From: Centropus unirufus | Taxonomy: Eukaryota > Chordata > Aves > Cuculiformes > Centropidae | Assembly: GCA_013397695.1 (NCBI GenBank) | Contig: VYZI01000040.1 | Location: forward strand, 2,153,376-2,217,375 | Reading direction: 5' to 3' | Length of the DNA: 64,000 bases | In this document: piece by piece, positions 37,901 to 48,171 of the stretch | Numbering within the stretch: the stretch's first letter is position 1 | How the letters are laid out: each line of letters starts with the position of its first letter | Notes under the pieces: generated by a model | Databases searched by the model: none | Seen by the model: the letters and a program-made list of their open reading frames with translations, nothing else | Told to the model about the DNA's origin: nothing | Translations under genes and position numbers: made by a program

Positions 37901-40900
37901 AGATGGCACCTTGCTTCTCCTGTAAACCAGGCCGGGAATGGCTGTGCAGGCAGTGCCCAGGCAGCCTGCTGCTCATGCCTGCTGCGGAGCAGGGAGTGTA
38001 GGGGATCTATTCCCACATCCACTCCCCTTTACAGGAACTGCGCTGGAGGCAGGGAGAGCTCCTGGGTGTCCCTGTGCATGGGTGACCGGGTGGCGGTGAG
38101 AGTGAGGCGTGTGGGATACTACAACTGTAAATCAGAAATGTTAAGGTATCTTATTTGACCTAAAATGAGCTCTGCTTTCCTGTGGTTCAGATAATTTGTG
38201 CCTTCCTTCCACATGGTTCAGCAGAGCTGTTTATATTGCAGAATCCTACTCACCAAACCTTGGCTTTGACCATCCCAGAGGAATAATGCAGTCATCAGAA
38301 CAGAGTGGCATTTCCTACATAGTTTACCGGGTGTTGGGAATGTGAGGCACTCTATATAATAATGTTTTTGCAACTCTCTCTGCGTATTAATCATTGCTTA
38401 GAATTCATATACGATGAGACCAATTGACTATGCCTCCTTGGGAGCATATATCAAAATTGGTTGTTTCCATCTTTCATGGCACTTAATATTAATGGATCCC
38501 AAATGGAAACATTTCCAGTACATTTCTGAAGTAAATTTGGCTCTTGACTTCATGTTGGATGTCACTAGGGTAGACAATTATGGTTTCAATCTCCTAAATC
38601 TTCCCTTGAAATGTTTGCTGGACTGAGGTTTTTTTGTATTTAATCAACATAGGACAATCATACATGTGTCAGCCTACAGAATCTCTGTCTGTGTGTGTAT
38701 ATATATATAAAAATACATATACATGTACTTGTGGGTGGTTATTCCAGTAAATTCCGTGACTCAAGTTTAGATCTAACACTGAATTTTAAGATCTATCATA
38801 GTGGCTGAAAAAAAACAATGAACTCTTAAATCAAATCAATGCTAAAATGATGGGTGGGGGTCAGAGAGATGTCCTTGGAAGGAAGAGAAAGCACTTCTCT
38901 CTCTCATCAAATTCACTCGTCAAACCACAATCCAAATATGTTCTCCATTTCTTCAGCATTATTGCCCAAACGTTTACGTCCCTGCGTAGAAGCTCATGCA
39001 TCATTATATCCAGCTCATTTCACTTACATATTCATGAGCTCTTGACTTGATTACTGTAATTCATCTCTGTCATCTGTAGTTAATACTAATAATTACAAAT
39101 CGCAAGTGATAAATTATTTTGTTGTATTTAAATGCAGATTTATGGAGTTATCTCTGTGTTACAGCAAAATACCCTGACAAGGACACTTTTTTTTTTACCT
39201 TGTGGATTTAGCACTTGGAGTTTGTGGCAGTGCTTGGATAGAGGTCTAGGGCTCTCCTACAGAGGAATAAATTTCACGTAACAATTCTATTTTACAGTTT
39301 GGGCAGGTCAGTGTTTTTCAGTGCTCACAGCATGGGCATGAGGGATTGGAGAGATCCAATATCATTCCACTCAATATGTTCTTCTGAAATATATTGTTCT
39401 TTTACCCTACCAAACTGAACTTAATCATGCACAACATAAACAAACAGTAGATATGGTAAAATTGTGTTAATCTTTCTCAGTCAAATGTAAAACTTTATCT
39501 TATTAATTCTCAAAGTTGGCTGCCTCATACATTCTACTGGCAGAACAAAATAACTTTTCCTTTTTTTCGGGTGCCTGACTCGATGGTCGCAGCAGGGTGA
39601 GGCTTGGCAGAGTGCGGAGAGCCTGGAGCAGCCCTTTGGTGGTGGCACCTCCTGGTGGTTAGAGGGCTGTTTGCTGGGGTGAAATGGTACTGAGGTCATC
39701 AGTTTGGACAATGAGCAATGGTTTCAGTGCAGCAGTGTCCTGCACTGGGTCAACAGGGCACAGCCAGCAGATGGAGGATGGGATCACTCAGCAGGCCTGG
39801 TTCTGGGATGTCCTCAGATCCCTCCCACCCTCTTTTATTCCATGATGGATCAAGATGATATGCTATTTAATAAGTATTGGAAATGTGCAGCACATAGGAA
39901 AGTTGATTTACATGAGTTATTGGTATGATTTCCTGTGGATTGTTATTGATTACTTCTGAGTAAAGTGGATGAGAAAAACATAAAATAAAGAAAATGCAGA
40001 TTTCTCTGCTGTGCAGAGATAATGCATTAACAGGAAGAATTTATATATACCAAGACACATTATTTTATCTAGAAAATTTTAGGGTAGGAAAACATGAAGA
40101 GTATTGGGTACCTCTAGAGTATATCTTAGACTACTTTCCTTATGGATTTAGGAAATCATCAGAAAAACAAGAGATTTATATACATTTTTTGAAAGTTTAT
40201 GTGAACTGCGTTGTGGTTAACAGCCCGAGTAAACTTACTTTTTTTAATATCAACCTTTTGCTTTTTTGTTTTGTTTTGTTTGGCCTTCAGACTACTACGC
40301 TGAAGACTGAAACAGGTGGTGTGATGTGATAAGCTTGAATTAAATAACTGTTAATGGTGAAAGTGGACGTGCAGGTTGTGTGCAAAAGCTGACATTGCTT
40401 TCCAGTTTGGAGACAGCCTTTCCAACGTTTCAGTGTCTCGGGAAACATGATATTGGCCAGGTGTTCAGATTTTCTTGGATGGATTTCTGCCGAGTTACAG
40501 CCCCTTTAGGAAGGCTGGGAAAGTATTGATGAGTGTAGAGGTTGAACAAGATGCTTCAATGATCAGAGTTCTATGCTTTTCTCTTTCTTAATTGGTTTGT
40601 ATTTGGGATCAGTATATGCCTGTTAGTTGAAGACATTGTATATTTGAATGTATGTTTGAAAAAATTTAATCCCTGACCAAAAGCAAGATTTATAACCTTC
40701 CAGGGTGCATAGCTCTTTTTCTTGGTAATAAAAGATACCAAGAAATTAATTTTAGTATGGTACATCCCCAGTCTAAAAAGCATTTCTTAACCTGTAAAAC
40801 TGAAAAGATGAAAGGGGTGAGGTTTATTTTCTACTGTTCAGCATTCAGCTATTTTCTGTAGTTTTCCATAGTCCTTTTTTTTCCCTTCATGGGGCACAGG

Positions 40901-41448
40901 TCAAGGTAGGGGAAGTGTGCTCTAAAATTAGTATGAGGGGAGTGAGTACAGATCGAGTATGGTCAGAAATGGAAAAAGTAACTGTCCCTTCAACTTGTCA
41001 CCCGGTAACTTAAGAGTTGTTACAGGTATCAGTTGCTTACTGAGGTCTTCTGGGCTACTTTCATTAATGTAGAGTATTTTCCTGACTTGTGCCCTTGCAG
41101 AGGTAGTGAATATACTTCTGTGTCATTGCTGCCAGCTGTGCGTGGTGCAATATCAACATCTGTAAAAGTGGAGTGGTCTTTGAAGCTCTTGTCCTCCCCA
41201 CCCCACACCTTTCCCCTCCCTCCCTTGCTGCTGTCACGTGTTACACAGCAGGTCTTGGTGCTTGAAATTCAAGGAGAGGAGGTGATGGGAAGGAGATGCA
41301 ATTCGAACCCAGGGCCGGGTTCTTGACAGCTTTTTGGGCGGTGAACAGACCTGGATTCCAGCTGGCATTGCGAGTGTCCATAGCTTCCCTTTGGCACCTG
41401 ACTGCTTGTTTTGACGGTTCCTCCTGCAGCACAGAACTAGACAGGGAA

Positions 41449-41464
41449 TGAATGAATTCATTCA
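41449..41464. repeat. 16-bp perfect palindrome
   Basis: TGAATGAATTCATTCA is its own reverse complement. The partial copy GGAATGAATTCA follows a few bases later, so a short duplication and a palindrome overlap. No function is indicated. Confidence 0.8.
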
Positions 41465-43737
41465 GGAATGAATTCACTGGCAAAATTTCAGATATATTAG
41501 TTTTTTATTAACCATTATTTTCCTTTCAGCTTTTGTTAACACGCCCAAGTGCCGTGTGCTGCTGAACAGACAAGTCTGGTACACACCCCAGCCTGGTGAT
41601 TTGGTTGGTTTTGAGCTGTGTACTCTTTTGCCACAAAGGCTTTATCTGTTCTCAAAATACCCAGGCTAGGGAGGTAGCCACACGCATGGCCATGTAATGT
41701 TAAATTTCAGATGGTTTTAAGCAGAAACTAAAAATATATACTTACTTTCCTTTTTGACTGCTCATGTATAAATAAGAAGTTATGTTGACACACCTGGGTC
41801 TGCTCCTGCCCTTTCACCCATCCTGGTGGTGAGTCTGGTTTCCTTTGAGAGTTACCCTGAAATATCCGTGCACGACTGTCCAGTTGACACTGTTCCTTAA
41901 GAATCATTGAAGGGTCTGTGTACTAAAAAAGATCTTAAGGCAAAGAGCTATAAATGATATCTAGATGTAAATAATTTCAATTTTAGAAAGTTGATCTCTA
42001 ATAGGTACAGAGTCTTGGCGAGCTCAGCCAGACTCCGTGGGGAAGGCGTTCTGTTCTCCCCCAGCAGTGCTCTCTGGGTGGGCTTCAAACCAAACACAAG
42101 AAAGCACCCCCCACCACATCCCATCCCCAGGGACGTTATTGTAGTCATGCAGATGCTTTGGGGCATCCACCTGGTGGGCAGGGGAGACTGAATCACAGGA
42201 GTGGGCATAACTTTTAAACACTCAGCATCACAAGGCAGGCCTTTTGGGAGCCTGATTTTCTGCTTTGTTTTAAAATAGGGAGTTTCTTCTGACTAAGAGT
42301 TTGTAGGACTCTCCTCTTGTGTAATATGGACAAAATATTTCAAAGAGTAATCTTATTTTTTGTAACTTCATGTTAAACATTTCTATACAGTTTTTTGAAA
42401 GGGTGCATTTACAAAAAGCAAGACACTTACTTGGAACTGAAGGATAAGAAATCCTCTTATGCCATTTATTAAGAACACATTACGGTTTCCATTCCTAATG
42501 CAAGATGCTGTTTTCCACATGTCCTTGTTTCCCTTATGTGGGAACATAATATTGTTAGCTACAGAATATTGGATGTTATTACTTAATGTTCTTCTCAGTT
42601 GTTCCTTTGTGCTTTTTAGAAATCATGATGTATGGAATAAACAGAATATGAGTGGCTGCATTCTTACTGCCTTTGTAATGTGCTCTTGCTTCCACAGTAC
42701 TTGTGTTCACTTAGCAAATATTTATCTTTCCATTATAGAGGACTTTGGAGCAGAAAATGTAGTGCTCATGAGTTTAAATTATAAATACCTATATAATCAT
42801 AGTCAAGTAGAATAGTTAAATGGGTGTACACAGGAAACAGGAGATCTGACTTGCTCAGACTTGAGCCGAGTGATGCAATATTTAAATGAAGATATTATAA
42901 ATCAGGATTAGCATTACTTCTATCCTTGTATTCAATGAAGTGAACTTGCTAGTTCTTCTGCATGAACTAGTGACAAAGGCATCTCTACAGCTTCTACAAA
43001 ATAATTGCACACTGCTAATTTACATGTTGGTGGAGTAGTGTTAGCTAATGACTTTGATAGAAAAGTGTGTTTTTATATCTAAATGCATTGCAGGTTTTGA
43101 GAGTGCAGTACCCTTTTGCACAGTCGTAACAGGGAGAGAATATAGGTATGTTTTTTTGGGCAAAAATTAAAACTGCAAATTCAAATTTTGAAACAACAGC
43201 AGCCAAGCATCTGCCTCTGGGACATTTTCTTAAACCAGAAAAACTCTGGAGCATGTTTCTTTAAAAGATTCTGAGTAATTTAAAAAATTTGGCTTAGTAT
43301 TTTCTTCATCTTTACAAAGACTGACTTTTGTAGACTCGATACATTTTGCACTTTGGTTGTTTTATAACTAGAAGGCATTCTTTTTCACCCATCTAAGTGC
43401 CCAGTTGCCCATGCACTGAGCATCACTCTCTGGGCTAGTGCTCGAGCCAGTCCCTCGTTTGTGAGATCTCACAGGAAAGCCCTGTGCTGCTACTGGGAGA
43501 GGGTGACCCCAAAGGTGTTTTGGGCATCCTGTGAAGTGATTGGACCAGTTTACTCCACAGACTAAGTTGTGTAAGCTTCAGTAAGCTCTGGTAATTGCTG
43601 ATTTCCACTTCATGACTCAGTAACAGGGCTAAACCAAAACAGTATTTTTGATTGCTTCAAAAAATGTGTAAAGACTGGATTGCTGCTCTTGCACAGGGAA
43701 TAAGGGAGATCTGTTCACTGTCTGCGACGGACAAATA

Positions 43738-44043
43738 GAATTGTAGAATCACTGTGGGTGGAAAAGACCTCCAAGATCATAGACCCACCATCAGCCCAAC
43801 ACCACCATGCCTACTAAACCATGTCCCCAAGTGCCACATCTATGTGCTTTTCTTTTTTTTTGGAATACCTCCAGGGATGGAGTCTCCACCACTTCCCTGA
43901 ACAGCCTACTCCAATGCGTGACCATAAAGACATTTTTTCTGATATCCTATTTTAACCTCCCCTGGTGTAACTTGAGGCCATTTCCTTTCATCCTATCATT
44001 TGTGACTTGAGAGAAGAGGCCAGCACCCACCTCGCAACAACTC
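43738..44043 (-). mobile_element. CR1 LINE 3' fragment (antisense), truncated
   Basis: This 5'-truncated CR1 is inserted in reverse. Read on +, it starts with the reverse complement of the CR1 tail (GAATTGTAGAATCAC) and continues through TGGAAAAGACCTCCAAGATC, CACCATGCCTACTAAACCATG and GAATACCTCCAGGGATGGAG. It ends at CACCCACCTCGCAACAAC, all familiar CR1 3'-region sequence. Only the last 300 bases of the element are present, which is the usual form of CR1 copies. The repeat-containing 3' end marks the left boundary. It carries no intact ORF. Confidence 0.9.
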
Positions 44044-46979
44044 AATCAAGCTGTGAATGCAGATACCCTTGTGACATCAATGTAGTAGTTATTGAATTCA
44101 AACCAGTATTACGTTTGGTCCAATTTCTTTTGTGTTTAGCAAGCGAGCTGACAACCTATGTTCGTTGTGGACAGAACATAGAACGGGAATTTAAATGTAA
44201 CCATTTGTGCTGTTTGGGTGTTTCAGTGTTGTTTGGTTAGTTAATACTAGTTGTTAAAATTTGGAACCATAAAAGGCTGTGGCTTTTCTTAACTTAGTGA
44301 ATTTACCATCTTCAATGTGTTTTTTGTTTTTTTTTTTTTTTTGTTCAGGGTTTTTGCTGTTATGGTATTTTTTTTTTAAGTAGGGTGTAACTAATTTATT
44401 AAAAATATGAGTATTCCCCTCCCCTAGAGCTCACTTCGATCGCGAATCTACCCACCAAACCCTTGATTCATGTAAAACCTTTAATCACGTAAAAGGGCCT
44501 CAAGAGAAGGCTTGCTCTGTGAAGTCTGGAGAGAGCCGTAATGAAACGTTTCATTGTTATTTCATATTTACTTACCAAATCCTGCCAGAGCAAATTCTTG
44601 CCAAACTAGTTTTATACATTTCTTGTCTGGTCTTGCTAACATATTGTTTTGTATCAGGACCTTGCCTGACAGGAAGAGCGACCGGAGCAGTTCAGGCTAT
44701 GGCACAGCTAATAGGCAATGTTGGAAAGATGAAGTCTATCTAAAACTTCTCATGCAATATTGAGAAACTTTATAGGGAATTAATTAGCAAAGTGATGCAG
44801 CGTATATATCAAAGCTATTTTTAATGTAGGCTGTGCCTACTGAAATAGCACAATAGAGCTTTAGAAGTGGGTGTTTCGACAGATTCTGTGTTTGTGTGTG
44901 TTTTGCCATTTGCCTTGGAAGGGGGAAATACTGATGGTAGGAAGGAAAAAAAGGAGAAGGGAATATAGAAGTTGTTTCAGTGTGGATGCTGTTTGTTTTG
45001 ATGGATGTAGTCGAGTCACTGAGCGAGTATTGCAGTTATCTGTTTCTAATGTTTGTTTTCTTCAGCAAGAAGATGAAGGGGTGCAAACAAAACCAGTGAA
45101 ATGTGTCACATATGAGGGATGAGATTTGCCTAAAGCCTGAACTAGGTATTCCATTTCTGATCTTGCAGTGAAGTCTGGGTTATGGCTTTGAGGTGGAGTA
45201 GGTGGCAGAGGAAACCAGAATCAAGTCCTTCAGGGGTGCAAGATGCTTCCTTGCTGGTCAGTTTGGTTGTGTGTCCAAAGCCTGGGTCTTCCCAACCGTG
45301 TTTCAGTCCCTGGTGTAGATAGGAGAGGCAGAGGAGATTTTTGAAAGGGGCCTGAGGATGAAGAAGGGTCCTCTTTCCTTTTAATTTGAGAGCAGAGTTT
45401 ACAAAGGCACTTCTTTAGTGGGCTTGGCTTTAGAACTTGTTTGTAAGGAAACTTTGGAGGATTTCTGGTTTACCCAGGAGCCCTGTCTATAATTGTTAGT
45501 AGAGTGTTCAAACTTAATAGATGAAGTTTAGCCTGCTATTTGCACGATGTACCTTTTTACAGATTAAATTTCTGTACTATGTAGCTATGTGTGCAGCTTT
45601 GTATGTACAACAATGTGGATAACATAGTACTATTTTGTAGCTATTCCTGAATTTTTACTTTAGAAAATGGATACCGAATTCTTTCCTCTAATGTGCAGGA
45701 AGTGCTGTTTGAGGAGAAGTCATCTTCTAGGAAGCAATGCTCTATAAATTTATATAATAACTTCTTGCTTAGAAGAAATGTAAGGTAATGGCATATAATA
45801 TTTACAGAAGTTAGAAAAAAAAAATCAGTAATTTAATTTCTGAACTGACTTTGCGTAATCGTTCTAAATGTAATTCTGGAATCTGATCATCTGATGATGA
45901 TTTATAGCAGCATTTAAGGTGGATCCACTTCTATAAACAATGAAGTTTCATGATTATCACATTTCTCAAAAATATTTAATCTATGTGTATATATCACAAA
46001 CAAATAAACTGTTCTATGATATTAAAACCAAAATAAATACAAAGATGTTATTTCATGCAGTAGCATGTCCTTTTAAGATTTTGAAAAACATACAAATTTA
46101 GAGGAATTCTGGTGCTCCCATTTCTTGACACATTTCCTCTCAGAAATGGAATTATTTTCGACTTCTTTAAGGTGGAGATTTTTTTTGCCGGGGTGTGGGG
46201 GTGTGTAGGTGTGGTTTTTTGTGTGTTTTGTTTGTTTGTTTTGTTTGGGTTTGGTTTTTGTTTTCTCTTGATTTCTAGACACTGATACCTGAAAAGACTT
46301 GGATGCTAGTTGCTATTTTTAGGAAGTCAGGCCCTTTCCATGATGTTGCAAGTTTGAAGGTCCTCAAATTAGTCACTTTGTGCAGTCGTGCCTGCTCTGT
46401 GAAAAGCGTGGAAGCTCTCTTGCTGCTAGACGCTTAACAACAGCCCGGGGCATTGGCACTGCTGTGGGGGAGTATTTGAGAAACAAGAAAAGATTAAGTA
46501 TCATGTTCAGGTTGTGTGTTTATAGTACAACTTTGCCCTGTTAGAAAACAAAGAGTCCTTTCAAGAATAGGACCTTGAGTACTAAACAGCAGTCGGGTTG
46601 TGTAGCAATATGTAGAAGACACTTTGCGGACACAACCTTGTTCTGTCGGTTAAGTTTTCCTTTTGTATCAAAAGTACTAATGAAGGTTATGAAGCCAGTC
46701 TTCCCAGTTGCTGGTAGACACGTACGTACACACAAAACCACACACTCATATGAATATAAATGTGTCCATATGTATGTGTGTGTGTATGTATCTTTTAATT
46801 AACATGTAGAAAGTGTTCTTTGTATAAAATTTAGATATCCCATCTACCCCAAAGCACAGATGGGAAGAGCCCTATTATTTATATATGGGTTTGTATCCTT
46901 TACAGCTTCCCTGTAAAGAAAGTCGCCTGCCTTACAGCAGTCCTGAAATGTTTTGTGCCTGTTAGCCGCTGTCTGTGAT
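44044..46979 (+). other. PARD3: PARD3 intron 1, block 5: no gene seen
   Basis: AT-rich intronic DNA with a 16-base poly-T (44327-44342), a G/T-rich low-complexity stretch (46179-46265) and a short TG run (46770-46790). Open frames are under 85 codons and unrecognisable. Confidence 0.65.
46179..46265. repeat. G/T-rich low-complexity tract
   Basis: The + strand here is nearly all G and T, with GTGTG and GTTT units. It is low-complexity sequence that produces a spurious Lys/Asn/His-rich open frame on the minus strand. Confidence 0.8.
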
Positions 46980-47767
46980 ACAAGTGGGCTTGGGTGAGCC
47001 TCATGAGGCTTAACATGGCCAAGGGCAAGGTCCTACACCTGGGTCGGGGTAATCCATGATTTCAATACAGGATGGGGGATGATGTGATTGAGGGCAGCCC
47101 CATGGAGAAAGACTTGGGGGTGCTGATTGATGAGAAGCTTGACATGAGCCAGCTGCATGCACTCGGAGACCAGAAGGCCACCCTGGGCTGTAACAAAAGA
47201 AGTGTGGCCAGCAAGGCAAGGGAGATGTACCTCTCCCACTGCTGTGTTCTCATGGTACTCCACCTGGAGTATTGTGTCCAGTTCTGGAATCCCCAACATA
47301 AGAAAGATATGGAACAGTTGGAACATGTCAAGGGGAGGGCTACAAAGATCATCAGGGAAATGAACACCTCAGCTATGAGAACAGCCTGAGAGAGTTGGGA
47401 TTGTTCAGCCTGGAGAAATCTCTGGGGAGACCTTACAGCAGCCTCTTGGTACCTGAAAGTGTCTACAAGAAAGCTGGGGATGGACTTCTTACGAGGGCAG
47501 GTAGTAACAGGGTGAGGAGGAATGGCTTTAAATTGGAAGGAGGAAGATTTAGACTAGACACGAGGAAGAAATTCTTGATGATGGTGGTGAGGTACTGGCA
47601 CAGGTTGCCCAGGGAAGTTGTGTTGCCTTCTCCCTGGAATTATTCAAGGCCAGGTTGGATAGGGGCTTGAACAGCCTGGTCTGGTAGGAGGTATCTTTGT
47701 CCATGGAAGGGGGATTGGAACTGGATGATCTTTAAGGTCCCTCCCAAGCCAAAGCATGCTATAATAC
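46980..47767 (+). mobile_element. CR1 LINE 3' fragment (sense), frameshifted
   Basis: About 790 bases of the CR1 3' end lie on +. The decayed C-terminal part of the reverse-transcriptase ORF is legible: CTCATGAGGCTTAACATGGC near 47000, GACTTGGGGGTGCTGATTGA near 47110, CCACCTGGAGTATTGTGTCC near 47260, TTCAGCCTGGAGAAATCTC near 47405 and GGTTGCCCAGGGAAGTTGTG near 47600. The frame shifts between the segments ending at 47389 and starting near 47395. The element ends with a degraded AAGGTCCCTCCCAAGCC-type tail near 47767, only 300 bases before PARD3 exon 2. It is 5'-truncated, as usual for CR1. Confidence 0.93.
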
Positions 47768-48069
47768 TTCATTTTGAGAATGGTCTGTTTTCCTTTTATA
47801 TGGTATGTATTCAATGACACTGGGAATGCTGTTCCCTCCGTGTCAGTGATGGGACTGTGACCCATGCAGAGCTGATAAAAGCAGGCAGAGTATGTATCTG
47901 ATCTGGGGTGATTTAAAAAAAGAACTTCAGCTTTCATCTCAGTTTACCTTTATTTAGAGGGATATGACCTAAATGTGGAGCATTTGTAGCACTGCTAAGT
48001 TAACTGCTGGAATAACCTTGTTCTGTCGCTATGTGATATCTCATATTGTTTTCTTCTCTGTTTATGCAG
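47768..48069 (+). other. PARD3: PARD3 intron 1 end with 3' splice site
   Basis: Unique sequence links the CR1 copy to exon 2. It ends with a pyrimidine-rich stretch (about 48046-48066) and the acceptor TGCAG at 48065-48069. A branch-like TTAAC is near 47999-48003, about 67 bases upstream of the acceptor, but other branch points are possible. Confidence 0.8.
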
Positions 48070-48171
48070 GATCCAAACTACTGGATACAAGTGCATCGAC
48101 TGGAACATGGGGATGGTGGGATCTTGGATCTTGATGACATTCTGTGTGATGTAGCAGATGACAAAGACCGT
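48070..48171 (+). CDS. PARD3: PARD3 coding exon 2 (Par-3 N-terminal domain, residues 41-74)
   Basis: The exon encodes 34 residues, starting DPNYWIQVHRLEHGDGG and ending DVADDKDR, which match vertebrate PARD3 exactly as far as I recall. It completes most of the PB1-like N-terminal domain begun in exon 1. The acidic stretch LDLDDILCDVADD supplies the negatively charged face that meets the basic face of the next subunit in the Par-3 filament. Asp70, reported as essential for this contact, is present. The acceptor is TTTATGCAG|G and the donor CGT|GTAAGT, both strong. The exon is phase 0 at both ends, matching the exon 1 donor, so the joined reading frame is continuous. The next expected residues (LVAVF...) are not found downstream, so exon 3 is outside the window. 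Confidence 0.97.

Larger units (their letters stand above)
29578..43737 (+). other. PARD3: PARD3 intron 1, block 4: no gene seen
   Basis: Intronic DNA with GC-richer patches around 30380-31020 and 37730-38110. It also holds a long T-rich pyrimidine tract (32422-32481), a GT/AT dinucleotide patch (38687-38710), a 28-base inverted repeat (34920-34947) and a 16-bp palindrome (41449-41464). The longest open frame is 195 codons on the minus strand (33591-34178). I recognise no domain in it and treat it as chance. No mobile element is evident. Confidence 0.6.

Noticed and set aside
39994..40329. 111-codon frame with protein-like aromatic content
   Set aside because: It is AT-rich intron with no CpG or codon bias, no recognised motif and no splice context.
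41290..41330. tRNA-like T-arm (ATTCGAACCC) suggesting a tRNA or SINE
   Set aside because: No acceptor stem, D-arm or anticodon arm can be placed around it, and there is no A-box at the right distance.
47072..47670. Two adjacent frames (105 and 91 codons) as host genes
   Set aside because: Both are remnants of the CR1 reverse-transcriptase ORF in different frames.
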